Below, in pieces: positions 9,605 to 17,421 of a stretch of DNA of 64,000 nt; the first letter of the stretch is position 1; the number at the start of each line of letters is the position of its first letter. The notes beneath the pieces are model-generated. The model saw only the letters and a list, made by a program, of their open reading frames with translations. It did not search any database and was not told the origin of the DNA. The stretch covers positions 3,162,001-3,226,000 of the forward strand of contig NZ_CP073318.1 in the NCBI RefSeq assembly GCF_018263855.1, read 5' to 3'. Position numbers and translations under genes: made by a program. Source of the stretch: Kutzneria sp. CA-103260. GTDB taxonomy: Bacteria > Actinomycetota > Actinomycetes > Mycobacteriales > Pseudonocardiaceae.

Positions 9605-9616
9605 GAGAATGTGTCC

Positions 9617-10546
9617 GTGACAGCAACACCGATCCGGCTCGGCGTCATCGGTCTCGGCGTGATGGGCCGCCGCACCTTCGACCAGGCGCTGCGGCATCCC
9701 GACTTCGAGGTGACGTTCGCGGCGGACGCCAACCCCAAGCTCGTCGACGAGCTCCAGGCCGCGCATCCCGGCATCCCGTTCCTCGCGCCGACGGAGTTCC
9801 CGGACCATGTGGACGCGATCTACATCGCCACTCCCCCGGCTTGGCACGCCTGCTACGCGCTGCTGGCGTTGAACCACGGCATCGCGGTGTTCTGCGAGAA
9901 GCCGCTGGCCGTGGATCTGGCCGAGGGCCGGGAGATGGTGGCCGCGGGCGGCGTCACGGCGGTCAACTTCCCGCTGTCCGACACCAATGCCACGCTGTAT
10001 CTGGAGGACGTCATCCCGGACGCCGGCGAACTGCTCGGTGTCGATGTGCGGATGACGTTCCCGCAGTGGCCGCGGTCGTTCCAGGCCCCGGCGGCCTGGG
10101 TCGGTGAGCGGGCCGAGGGCGGCTTCGTCCGGGAGGTCTTCTCCCACTTCGCCTATCTCACCGACCGCCTGGTGGGTCCGATCCGGACTGTTGAGGCCAC
10201 TGTGGACTATCCGGAGACCGGCAGCGAGGTCGCCGCCCGCGGGCTGCTCCGCGCCGGGGAGGTTCCGGTGCAGGTCTCCGGGTACGCCGGGGTGGCGGCG
10301 GCCGAGAGCTACGAGTGGATCCTCTGGGGCACAAGGCGTTCGTACCGTCTGCTGAACTGGACGCAGCTGTCCTTCTCCGACGGCGGCGACTGGCAGCCCA
10401 TCGATCTGGCCGGCGGCGGCTCCGGGGCCGAGTCGACGCGGCTGTCCCTGTTCGCCGAGGCCGTTCGGGGCCGGCGGCCGGCCAACCTCGCCGACTTCGC
10501 GGACGCGCTCCGAGTGCAGGAGGCGGTCGAGGCGTTCTACCGCTGA
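9617..10546 (+). CDS. Gfo/Idh/MocA family oxidoreductase
   Basis: This is an NAD(P)-dependent oxidoreductase of about 309 residues. The N-terminal Rossmann segment reads IRLGVIGLGVMGRR, and FCEKPLAVD supplies the conserved EKP motif of the family. The C-terminal half is the usual alpha/beta substrate domain. Members oxidise or reduce sugars, inositols and related compounds; the substrate is not evident. GTG 9617 is preferred over GTG 9611 because GGAG at 9604-9607 is nine bases from the former and only three from the latter. That ribosome site overlaps the stop codon of the polymerase gene, so the two are probably co-transcribed. Confidence 0.85.
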   Translation: MTATPIRLGVIGLGVMGRRTFDQALRHPDFEVTFAADANPKLVDELQAAHPGIPFLAPTEFPDHVDAIYIATPPAWHACYALLALNHGIAVFCEKPLAVDLAEGREMVAAGGVTAVNFPLSDTNATLYLEDVIPDAGELLGVDVRMTFPQWPRSFQAPAAWVGERAEGGFVREVFSHFAYLTDRLVGPIRTVEATVDYPETGSEVAARGLLRAGEVPVQVSGYAGVAAAESYEWILWGTRRSYRLLNWTQLSFSDGGDWQPIDLAGGGSGAESTRLSLFAEAVRGRRPANLADFADALRVQEAVEAFYR

Positions 10547-10725
10547 GGAACGCCTCGCGCCGAGGTCCACTCATCCACCGCGGCAGCACAGCCCACGCCG
10601 ACACCGAGCACACCAGCTGCCACGAGGAGGTTGCCGCCCGGTGTGAGGTAGTACGCGAGTCCGGCGACAACCACGATGCTCGGCGCGAGCTGGACCGTGT
10701 AGGTCCAGGGTCGCATCCGACACAC
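10537..10725 (-). CDS. Small two-helix membrane protein
   Basis: The 62-residue protein has two hydrophobic stretches (VQLAPSIVVVAGLAYYL and NLLVAAGVLGVGVGCAAAV) separated by TPGG, so a membrane hairpin. I do not recognise a family. The start is GTG 10725 or ATG 10716. It ends inside the convergent oxidoreductase gene, and a perfect 12-bp palindrome lies just upstream of its start. Small size makes this the least certain of the intact genes, but composition and the upstream palindrome favour it being real. Confidence 0.55.
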   Translation of the reverse strand: MCRMRPWTYTVQLAPSIVVVAGLAYYLTPGGNLLVAAGVLGVGVGCAAAVDEWTSARGVPQR

Positions 10726-10728
10726 ATC

Positions 10729-10740
10729 GGTAGTACTACC
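10729..10740. promoter_or_regulatory. Perfect 12-bp palindrome, possible operator
   Basis: GGTAGTACTACC is a perfect inverted repeat just upstream of the small membrane protein gene. It overlaps where that gene's promoter should be and resembles an operator for a dimeric regulator. No matching regulator gene is adjacent. Confidence 0.45.
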
Positions 10741-10742
10741 TA

Positions 10743-10780
10743 GTGGTGTGCAGGCCGGCAGGAACCGGCCTGCACACCAC
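10743..10780 (-). terminator. Terminator of the subtilase-like gene
   Basis: GTGGTGTGCAGGCCGG (10743-10758) pairs perfectly with CCGGCCTGCACACCAC (10765-10780) around a six-base loop, a 16-bp stem. It sits five bases past the stop of the leftward subtilase-like gene. There is no clear U-tract, as is common in actinomycetes. Confidence 0.75.
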
Positions 10781-10784
10781 CGGA

Positions 10785-12611
10785 CTACGTGGCGCTCAGC
10801 ACGCCCGCGCCCCAGCCGTCACCGTCGCGGTGCACGGCCCTGGCCTTCAGGATGAAGGTCAGCAGTTCCGGCGAGAGCCACTTGCCGCCGAACTCCTGCC
10901 TGGTCAGGGCGGCGACACCGGCGGAGCTCGGGGTCGCGGCCGACGTGCCGTAGAAGCGGCAGTCGCCCGGCTTCACCGCGGGACAGGTGCCCGAGCCGAA
11001 CGGGCCGACACCGCTGACCTGGACACCGTCGGTGGCGGTGTAGGTCGGCGCCGGGGCGGTCCGCGCGTGCCCGCCGGGAACGCCCTTGCACGGGCCGATT
11101 CCCTTGCCGGGGCACTGGGTCGTGGTGATCAGCTGCACCGGGCCAGCGGCGCTGTAGGCCTCCAGCGGGCTGGTCGTCGGGTCCACGGTGGCGCTCGCGT
11201 TGGTGGCCGCGGCGCTGGTGGCGAAGCCCAGGTAGTTGGAGTCCGGGTTCAGCGAGCCGGCGCGGTCGGTCGGGTCCAGGGTCTGCACGCCGGACGCGAG
11301 GGCCCGCCAGCGCAGGTCGAGGGTGGGCACGGCCCGCGCCGAGGAGGTGCCGGCCACGTCCACCACGAGCCGCGCTGCCTGCGCCACGCCGGTGGTGTTG
11401 GTGTAGGTGAACTGCTCCAGCGTGTCGCCGACCCCGTTGGCCTGCTTGGCATTGCTCCACGCCAGGCAGTTGCCGGCGGCGTCGATCAGGTACAGGTTCA
11501 GGTCGGTGAAACCGCCCTGGCCGGTGGTCGGGTAGATCGCCCGCGGCTCGCTCCACTGCAGCGTCGGCATCAACGAGGCGCCGGGCAGCAGGTTGAGGTT
11601 GTAGGTGTTGTCCGTGCCGCGCAGGTTCACCGTGTTGTGGATCGGCGCGGGGCAGTTGGTCTGCGCGCTGGCCTGGTCGTCGGGCGTGCGGCCGGTGCCC
11701 TTGGCCGCTACGCGCGGGGCGTGCCGGTTGCCGAGATTACCGGCCGAGGAGGAGACCCAGATGCCGTGCTTGGCCAGGGACTCGGCGGTAGTCGCGCCCA
11801 GGCCCTGCTGGAAGGCGGGCTCGTCGTCGAAGGCCAGGTCCTCGGTGATGATCGTGGCGCCGGCGGCGGCCAGGTCGTGGAAGCCCTTGACGTAGTCGGC
11901 CAGGGTGTCGCCGCTGGTGGCGTACATCAGCTTCGCGTCGGGGGCGATGTCGTGGACGATCTCCATCATCGCCGTGCCCTCGTCGTTGTCGTACGAGGCC
12001 TGGCTGAGGATCTTCGTGTCGGCCGGCAGCTCGCCGCGGGCGATGGACTCGGCCACGTGGTCGGCGTCGCCGGACATCACGCCGACCGTCTGCCCCTTGC
12101 CGGTCAGGCCGCGCTGCTGGGCGATGTCGGCCTTGTGCAGCTGGACGGCCTCGGCGGTGTTCGGACCGACGTCGGTCGCCGGCCGCAGGCTGGGCCGCAG
12201 CGTCGACACCCACGGCAGCGCCGCGACCGCGTCGAGCTTGTCGACCGGCACCACCGTGCTGACCAGGCCCGCCACCGGCAGGTCAGCCCCCGGGACCGCG
12301 GCGAGGTCGGCGGCGTTGGTCTTGACGGTCACGCCGAGCGACCGCAGCTGGTTCTCCTGGTCCGCGTTGACCGGGCCGTCGGCGTACAGCTGGACGCCGA
12401 CGCCGTTCTGGTCCAGCTCGACCGCGTTGGCGGTCAGCTGTCTGGCCTTGCCGGCCCCGAGGCGGGAGACCTGTTCGGCCTGCTGCCGCAGCATCGACGG
12501 GATCTTGTACGACGTGTCCTCGACCGCCGCCGTTGCCGGGGTGCCTGTCACGGTGAGCAGCGGCACCACCAGCGCGACACCGGCCACGAGCGCGCGTAAG
12601 CGCCCTGTCAT
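10785..12611 (-). CDS. Secreted subtilase-like (S8) protein with altered catalytic site
   Basis: The 608-residue protein has a Sec signal peptide (MTGRLRALVAGVALVVPLLTVTGTPATA). The fold is S8-like: an Asp-containing strand VGVMSGDADHV, the oxyanion Asn in SSSAGN, and the nucleophile Ser in FYGTSAATPSSAGVAAL. Where classical subtilases have HGT with the catalytic His, this protein reads DEGTAMMEIVHDIAPDA, with Glu in place of His. That variant recurs in a bacterial S8 subgroup and recalls the Ser-Glu-Asp sites of sedolisins. It may be an acid-type protease or a non-proteolytic protein. A strong terminator follows. ATG 12611 is preceded by GGGGAGGAAAT. Confidence 0.85.
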   Translation of the reverse strand: MTGRLRALVAGVALVVPLLTVTGTPATAAVEDTSYKIPSMLRQQAEQVSRLGAGKARQLTANAVELDQNGVGVQLYADGPVNADQENQLRSLGVTVKTNAADLAAVPGADLPVAGLVSTVVPVDKLDAVAALPWVSTLRPSLRPATDVGPNTAEAVQLHKADIAQQRGLTGKGQTVGVMSGDADHVAESIARGELPADTKILSQASYDNDEGTAMMEIVHDIAPDAKLMYATSGDTLADYVKGFHDLAAAGATIITEDLAFDDEPAFQQGLGATTAESLAKHGIWVSSSAGNLGNRHAPRVAAKGTGRTPDDQASAQTNCPAPIHNTVNLRGTDNTYNLNLLPGASLMPTLQWSEPRAIYPTTGQGGFTDLNLYLIDAAGNCLAWSNAKQANGVGDTLEQFTYTNTTGVAQAARLVVDVAGTSSARAVPTLDLRWRALASGVQTLDPTDRAGSLNPDSNYLGFATSAAATNASATVDPTTSPLEAYSAAGPVQLITTTQCPGKGIGPCKGVPGGHARTAPAPTYTATDGVQVSGVGPFGSGTCPAVKPGDCRFYGTSAATPSSAGVAALTRQEFGGKWLSPELLTFILKARAVHRDGDGWGAGVLSAT

Positions 12612-12618
12612 ATTTCCT

Positions 12619-12640
12619 CCCCAAAGTCACCCGTTTGGGG
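12619..12640 (-). promoter_or_regulatory. Inverted repeat next to the subtilase ribosome site
   Basis: On the minus strand CCCCAAA and TTTGGGG are separated by eight bases, and the second arm runs directly into the GGAGG ribosome site of the subtilase-like gene. In RNA a hairpin here could mask the ribosome site; in DNA it could be an operator. The two cannot be separated from sequence. Confidence 0.4.
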
Positions 12641-12731
12641 TCACTCTATGAGGGAAGTGACAAACCGGACACCGTCCGATCGTCGGGTAGACAAGGGCCG
12701 AATCGACCACCCACCCCAGGTACGCGATGCG

Positions 12732-13166
12732 CTATTTCTGCAGCTCGCTGCAGATGAGCCGGTGGATCTCGGCCGGCGGCGGGAACTGCTGGGTCAGCCG
12801 GTCGCCCAGGGCGCTGGCCGACGCGCCGGCCTTGGGCCACACCTTCACCACCGCCGGCAACGCCTCCGGCCGGGCCGTCTTGAGCACGTCCGGCTGGTCG
12901 GCGAACATCCGCTGGAACTCCTCGAACGTCTGCTGCTGGGTCTGCGTGACCACCGACGCCACGTCCTGGTGGGTGGCCAGCACCTGCGCCCGGACCTGGG
13001 GTAACTCCGCGTCGTTGTGGAGGTAGATGTCCACTTCGTCAGCCTTCCCGCACTGCTTCGGGGCCGCCGTCTGGGACAAGGTCGGAGACCACACCGCCAG
13101 ACCCGCCACCCCGGCCACCGCCACCACGCCGAGCACCAGGGCCATCACCAAGTACTGAGTGCGCAC
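12732..13166 (-). CDS. Stand-alone FtsX extracellular-domain protein
   Basis: The 144-residue protein has one N-terminal membrane anchor (LVMALVLGVVAVAGVAGLAVW). A ~90-residue domain follows that matches the extracellular domain of the permease-like division protein FtsX: VDIYLHNDA, then FEEFQRMFADQPDVL and ALPAVVKVWP. Real FtsX has four membrane helices and pairs with the ATPase FtsE; here only the anchored ectodomain exists and no ftsE is nearby. In FtsX this domain contacts peptidoglycan hydrolases, so a role in hydrolase control outside the cell is plausible but inferred. Confidence 0.8.
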   Translation of the reverse strand: MRTQYLVMALVLGVVAVAGVAGLAVWSPTLSQTAAPKQCGKADEVDIYLHNDAELPQVRAQVLATHQDVASVVTQTQQQTFEEFQRMFADQPDVLKTARPEALPAVVKVWPKAGASASALGDRLTQQFPPPAEIHRLICSELQK

Positions 13167-13179
13167 GGGCGCAACTCTG

Positions 13180-13557
13180 TCACTCCGCTGCCGCCTCCGC
13201 GGACACCGCCTCCAGCAGCTCCGCCATCCGGTCCAGCGTCACCTTGTGTTCGGCCAGCTCGTAGTCGGCGGCCAGCTCGCGCGGGTCGTGGTGGCCGACG
13301 AAGGCCGTCTCCCCGTCCTGCCACACCACCATCCGCAGCGGCAGGTCCAGCCCTACCCGCGGGTCGCTGGCCATCAGCGGCGTGCCCGCGTGCGGATTGC
13401 CGAACAGCACCACGTCGATGGGCGTCAACTGCATGTCCGCCCGCCGCGCGTGTTCGGCGTGGTCGATGTGCGCGAACACCGTCAGCTCACGGTGTTCCAG
13501 CGCGGCGATCAGTCGGGACACGGTGGATCTCTGGCCATGGCTGCTCTTGCGGATCAT
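13180..13557 (-). CDS. DUF302 family protein
   Basis: The 125-residue single-domain protein matches DUF302: LIAALEHRELTVFAHIDHAEHAR, then VVLFGNPHAGTPLM, then LPLRMVVWQDG and a helical tail. The family is small, cytoplasmic and of unknown biochemical function. ATG 13557 (MIRKSSHG) is used although the frame is open further upstream, because family members start about here. Confidence 0.8.
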   Translation of the reverse strand: MIRKSSHGQRSTVSRLIAALEHRELTVFAHIDHAEHARRADMQLTPIDVVLFGNPHAGTPLMASDPRVGLDLPLRMVVWQDGETAFVGHHDPRELAADYELAEHKVTLDRMAELLEAVSAEAAAE

Positions 13558-13594
13558 CACGGGGACAGTGTCCGCCCCGTGGCAAGGTCCCGCA

Positions 13595-13624
13595 CCGGAG
13601 GGCCGCCGGACGACGGCCCTCCGG
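13595..13624 (-). terminator. Terminator after the GH16-like gene
   Basis: CCGGAGGGCCG (13595-13605) pairs perfectly with CGGCCCTCCGG (13614-13624) across an eight-base loop. It lies just past the stop of the leftward GH16-like gene and before the DUF302 gene, separating the two transcripts. Confidence 0.7.
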
Positions 13625-13630
13625 GCAGGC

Positions 13631-15028
13631 CTAGCTGGGCACGGAGTCGGTGAAATGCGTGCCGGACGCCTCATAAGCGGACACCGCACTGTCCACTTGG
13701 GACGGAGTGAGCGCGCCGCCACCGTTGAAGTACACCCAGTTCACCTTCTCGTCCCAGGTGCGCTGGCCGGTGAACGGCAGGTCGATGAACCACTCGTTGA
13801 AGTCGATGGTCATCTTGTCGCGCGGGTAGTACTTGCCGTTGCTGGAAAAGTAGACCTGTCCGTCCACATAGTACGTGACGGTGCCGCCCGCGACGGTCAT
13901 CACCAGCGTGTGCCAGCCCTGCAGGCTGGAGAGCACGTTGTGGGTGACCCGGTCCATGGCGTCGGCGCTGTACCAGGTGGTGGTGTACAGCGTCGGCCCG
14001 GGCGCGCCCCAGCCGCCGTTGGGCAGGTACTCGTTGTCGAGCTCGCTGTAGAGCGACTCGTCCGGAGTGATGGTGTAGAAGGTTTCGTTGACGTGGTCGC
14101 CGTTCTGGCCGCTGGTGGGGGCGTCGTTGAAGTACACCCGAGCGGCGTAGGTGCCTTCGAGGAACTTGCGTTGGACGGTGTCGATCTCGGCCTGGGTGGT
14201 GTTGGCCGCGGTGCCGTCGGTCTTGGCCTCCAACTGCATCACCCGGCCGCCGACGGCGGTGGTGTCGGCGGGGAAGGTGATGGCGTTGGCCGACCAGGTG
14301 TTGGCGATGCCGGGGCCGCCGGCGCCGGTGCGCACGCTCCAGCCGTGCGCGGCCAGGGCCGGGTCGGCGGAGTTGCTGTAGTGGAAGTCGTCGAACAGGG
14401 CGGCGCCGCTCGGCGGCGGGCCGCCGGGCGAGGTGGTGGTGGTTGTCGTGGTGGTCGGGCCGCCGCCGGCCGGGGCGGTGCCGAAGGCCAGCGCGCCGCC
14501 GACGTAGGCCGCGACGTTGGTGTTGACGGCGTAGTCGGTGTCGGCCCCGTTGAACGAATAGTCGTTGGCCTGGTTGACGTTCTGCCAGTCCTGCCGGTAC
14601 AGCCGGAGCTGGATGTCACCGCTGTCGGAGCCGGGGGCTACCGAGCCGCTGGTGAAGCTGACCTGGAGGTAGTGGTCGGCGGTGGCGGTGGGCGTGGCCA
14701 GAGTGCCGATCGTGCCGGTGATGTTGCCGCAGCCGACGACCGCCCAGGCGCACGCGAACACGTACGGGCTGGCGCCGTCGGCGGTGAAGTAGTAGCGCAG
14801 GGTGACCTGGTTCAGCGCGAGCGCGCTGCTCCCGGTGTTGACGATCTTGAACCAGGGTTCGGCCTCGCCGGCGCTGGCCGGTGTCGAGGTCTTGTACTGC
14901 ACGCTGAGCACTGGCGTCGCGGCCAGCGCCGGATGGATGGCGTAGAGGCTGGCCGCCGCGCACACGGCCGCGGCGGCGGCGATGGCGGCGCGGCGTCGGC
15001 CCCGTGGCCGGGCAGGGTTGTGGTCCAT
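13631..15028 (-). CDS. Secreted CBM3 plus GH16-like carbohydrate-active protein
   Basis: The 465-residue protein has a basic start and a hydrophobic signal segment ending near ALAA. A CBM3-like cellulose/chitin-binding domain follows (about 40-190; VQYKTSTP, PWFKIVNTG, LRYYFTADG), then a Thr-rich and Pro/Gly linker, then a concanavalin-type domain (about 235-440). That domain contains ELDNE, which fits the GH16 active-site pattern E-x-D-x-E, so it may hydrolyse a beta-glucan or related polymer. ATG 15028 follows GAGGAGAAC. It diverges from the sugar-uptake operon and shares its two palindromic operators, suggesting co-control. Confidence 0.8.
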   Translation of the reverse strand: MDHNPARPRGRRRAAIAAAAAVCAAASLYAIHPALAATPVLSVQYKTSTPASAGEAEPWFKIVNTGSSALALNQVTLRYYFTADGASPYVFACAWAVVGCGNITGTIGTLATPTATADHYLQVSFTSGSVAPGSDSGDIQLRLYRQDWQNVNQANDYSFNGADTDYAVNTNVAAYVGGALAFGTAPAGGGPTTTTTTTTSPGGPPPSGAALFDDFHYSNSADPALAAHGWSVRTGAGGPGIANTWSANAITFPADTTAVGGRVMQLEAKTDGTAANTTQAEIDTVQRKFLEGTYAARVYFNDAPTSGQNGDHVNETFYTITPDESLYSELDNEYLPNGGWGAPGPTLYTTTWYSADAMDRVTHNVLSSLQGWHTLVMTVAGGTVTYYVDGQVYFSSNGKYYPRDKMTIDFNEWFIDLPFTGQRTWDEKVNWVYFNGGGALTPSQVDSAVSAYEASGTHFTDSVPS

Positions 15029-15076
15029 CGGTTCTCCTCGGTCGAACGACGCGTGGCGGCCTCGTCGACATCCGAC

Positions 15077-15089
15077 TGACCATTGGTCA
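15077..15089. promoter_or_regulatory. Operator 1 (TGACCATTGGTCA)
   Basis: This odd-centred palindrome of arms TGACCA/TGGTCA lies in the divergent promoter region between the GH16-like gene and the sugar-uptake operon. Its sequence is exactly the reverse complement of operator 2. It probably controls the leftward gene. The GntR regulator at the end of the rightward operon is the natural candidate ligand-responsive repressor. Confidence 0.7.
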
Positions 15090-15137
15090 ATCGAATGCGG
15101 TACACGGTGAACCCAGGTTGGCCAGCTGTCAAGGGTC

Positions 15138-15167
15138 TTGACATGACCAATGGTCAAGCCTCAATCT
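15138..15167 (+). promoter_or_regulatory. Promoter with operator 2 (TGACCAATGGTCA) of the sugar-uptake operon
   Basis: TTGACA at 15138-15143 is a perfect -35. The palindrome TGACCAATGGTCA occupies 15144-15156, inside the spacer, and CAATCT at 15162-15167 is a weak -10. Repressor binding here would block RNA polymerase directly. Transcription would start almost at the ATG at 15176, so the message may be leaderless. Confidence 0.65.
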
Positions 15168-15175
15168 CTGGCGCC

Positions 15176-16456
15176 ATGTCCAGACGAAGCCGCGCCGCGT
15201 TAACCATGGCCGCCGCCGCCCTCGCCGCCGCCGCGTGCGGAGCCGGTCCGGCCGACACCACTGCCCAGTCCAAGGCCATCACCGTGTGGCTGATGGACGG
15301 CGATCTCAGCGACCACGCCGTCGCCGCGATCAACACCGCGTTCGAGCAGGCCACCGGGGCCAAGGTGACAGTGCGGACCCAGGAATGGGACAACATCAAC
15401 ACCAAGATCAGCACCGCGCTGGCCCAGGACAGCACCCCGGACGTGCTGGAGATCGGCAACACCGACGTGCCGCTGTTCGCGGCCAACGGCGCGCTGGCCG
15501 ATCTGACCGAGCACAGGGCCGACCTGTCGGCCGGCCAGGCGTGGCTGCCGGGGCTGGCCGGCCCGGCCACCGTGGACGGCCGGATCTACGCCGCGCCGCT
15601 GTTCGCCGGCAACCGCGCGGTGATCTACCGGAAGTCCCTGTGGGCCAAGGCCGGCGTCACCGCACCGCCGACGACGCTCGCCGAGCTCACCGCCGATCTG
15701 GACAAGATCAAGGCGGCCAGTCCGGACCCGGCGTTCTCCGCGTTCTACTTCCCCGGCCAGTACTGGTACGGGGCCCTGCAGTTCGTCTGGGACGCAGGCG
15801 GCCAACTGGCCACGACGGACAGTGGAAAGTGGACCGGAGCGCTGGAGAAACCGGCCGCGCAGCAAGGACTCAAGGCCTGGCAGCAGTTCCAGAACACTTA
15901 CTCCGGCGCGGCCTCACGCAACGTGGACACCAAGGCCCCGGACCAGGCGGCGCTGTTCGCCCAGGGTGGGACCGCGGCGATCCTGGACACCAGCGTGAAC
16001 ACCATCCTCAAGGACAACCCGGCGCTCAAGGACGACCTCGGCACGTTTCCGTTCCCCAGCGCCACTTCAGGCAAGACGCAACCGGTGTTCCTCGGCGGGT
16101 CCGACCTCGGCGTCGCCGCCAAGTCGCAGCACCAGGAGTTGGCACTGGCGTATCTGAAGGCGGCCGCGGACCCGGCGGTGCAGAAGTCGGCGATCGTCGG
16201 CATCGACCGCTGGACGCCGGTCTCCACCCAGATCATCGACCAGGTCACGCCGACCCTGCCGCCGTTGAGCGCCGCGTTCTTCACCGCCGCCAAGTCCTCC
16301 GGCAGCACGCCGGCCACGCCGGGCTGGGCCACCGTGGAGAGCGACAAGTCGATCAACACCTTCTTCGCCGACATCGCCACCGGCCGCAAGTCGACCGCCG
16401 ACGCCGCCAAGGACTTCGACGCCCACCTCGACCAGGCCCTGAACGCGAAGCAATGA
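15176..16456 (+). CDS. ABC sugar transporter, substrate-binding lipoprotein
   Basis: The 426-residue family 1 solute-binding protein has a lipoprotein signal MSRRSRAALTMAAAALAAAAC, with the lipobox Cys followed by GAG. The mature part shows typical features of oligosaccharide-binding proteins: ITVWLMDGD, DVLEIGNTDVPLFAANGAL, YAAPLFAGNRAVIYRK and a C-terminal WATVESDKSINTFF. It captures sugar outside the membrane for the two permeases that follow. ATG 15176 is chosen because the signal peptide starts there; ATG 15143 would add residues with no signal character. The stop overlaps the next start by ATGA. Confidence 0.88.
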   Translation: MSRRSRAALTMAAAALAAAACGAGPADTTAQSKAITVWLMDGDLSDHAVAAINTAFEQATGAKVTVRTQEWDNINTKISTALAQDSTPDVLEIGNTDVPLFAANGALADLTEHRADLSAGQAWLPGLAGPATVDGRIYAAPLFAGNRAVIYRKSLWAKAGVTAPPTTLAELTADLDKIKAASPDPAFSAFYFPGQYWYGALQFVWDAGGQLATTDSGKWTGALEKPAAQQGLKAWQQFQNTYSGAASRNVDTKAPDQAALFAQGGTAAILDTSVNTILKDNPALKDDLGTFPFPSATSGKTQPVFLGGSDLGVAAKSQHQELALAYLKAAADPAVQKSAIVGIDRWTPVSTQIIDQVTPTLPPLSAAFFTAAKSSGSTPATPGWATVESDKSINTFFADIATGRKSTADAAKDFDAHLDQALNAKQ

Positions 16457-17421
16457 GCACCGACACCCTGAGAACGTCATCGCCGGCAGCAGCGATGACT
16501 GTCGCCGGCGCCGAACCACCCCGGCGCCGGCGACACCCCCTCCTGCTGCCGTACGGGCTGCTGCTGCCCGCGGCGGCCGTGCTGGCCCTGGTGCTGGGTT
16601 ATCCCCTGGTACGGCTGCTGGTCATCTCGTTCCAGGACTACGGCCTGCGATCCCTGTTCACCGGGACCGTCGGTTGGGCCGGCGTCGCCAACTACACGGC
16701 GGTGCTGACATCCCCGGATCTGGCGCCGGTTCTGTTGCGCAGCATCGGTTTCTGCGCCGCGCTGGTGATCGGCACGCTGGTCATCGGGCTCGGGGTCGCA
16801 CTGTTGATGGCGCGCTTGGGCCGTCGGATGCGGGCGGCGGTGATGTTCGCCCTGATCGCCGCCTGGGCCATTCCCAACGTGGCGTCCACGCTGGTCTGGC
16901 AGTGGCTGTTCCAGCCGGTGTACGGCGTGGCCAACTGGCTGCTCAGCCGGATCGGGGTGGTCGGCGACGTCACCCAGCACGACTGGACGACCTCGGCGCT
17001 GTCGGCGTTCGCCCTGGTGTGGCTGCTGGTGGTGTGGCAGTCGGTGCCGTTCGTGGCGCTGACCCTGCACGCCGGCCTGAGCCAGATCCCCCGCTCCTAC
17101 TACGAGGCCGCGGCCATCGACGGCGCCGGGCCGGTGCGGGTGTTCACCACCATCACGCTGCCGTTCCTGCGCCCGATCCTCGGCCTGGTCACGATTCTGT
17201 CGGTGATCTGGGACTTCACCGTGTTCAACCAGATCTGGATCCTCACCCAGGGCGGTCCCAGCGGCCAGACCACCACGTTGGGCATCTGGACGTTCACCAC
17301 CGCGTTCAGCCAGAACTCGTTCGGCCAGGGCGGCGCGGTCGCCGTGGTGTCGGTGGCGCTGCTGCTGGCGCTGACCGCGGTGTACGTGCGCCGGCTCGTC
17401 CGCTCCGGGGAGGCCATATGA
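16453..17421 (+). CDS. ABC sugar transporter permease 1 (MalF type)
   Basis: This 322-residue permease has about six membrane segments. The cytoplasmic loop reads YYEAAAIDGAGPVRVFTTITLPFLRP, the EAA motif that docks the ATPase. Its start ATG overlaps the preceding stop, and its end overlaps the next permease, so the genes are translationally coupled. No ATPase gene is in the operon; as in many actinomycetes a shared MsiK-type ATPase elsewhere probably powers import (inference). Confidence 0.9.
   Translation: MSTDTLRTSSPAAAMTVAGAEPPRRRRHPLLLPYGLLLPAAAVLALVLGYPLVRLLVISFQDYGLRSLFTGTVGWAGVANYTAVLTSPDLAPVLLRSIGFCAALVIGTLVIGLGVALLMARLGRRMRAAVMFALIAAWAIPNVASTLVWQWLFQPVYGVANWLLSRIGVVGDVTQHDWTTSALSAFALVWLLVVWQSVPFVALTLHAGLSQIPRSYYEAAAIDGAGPVRVFTTITLPFLRPILGLVTILSVIWDFTVFNQIWILTQGGPSGQTTTLGIWTFTTAFSQNSFGQGGAVAVVSVALLLALTAVYVRRLVRSGEAI

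Noticed and set aside
15077..15156. Classical DasR dre sites
   Set aside because: The half-sites occur in reversed order and with a one-base centre, so they are not dre sequences as known, though a DasR-like protein may still bind.
15235..16452. Extension of permease 1 back through the binding-protein gene
   Set aside because: The upstream translation is an Arg/Gly-rich shadow; ATG 16453 overlaps the stop as expected for coupled genes.
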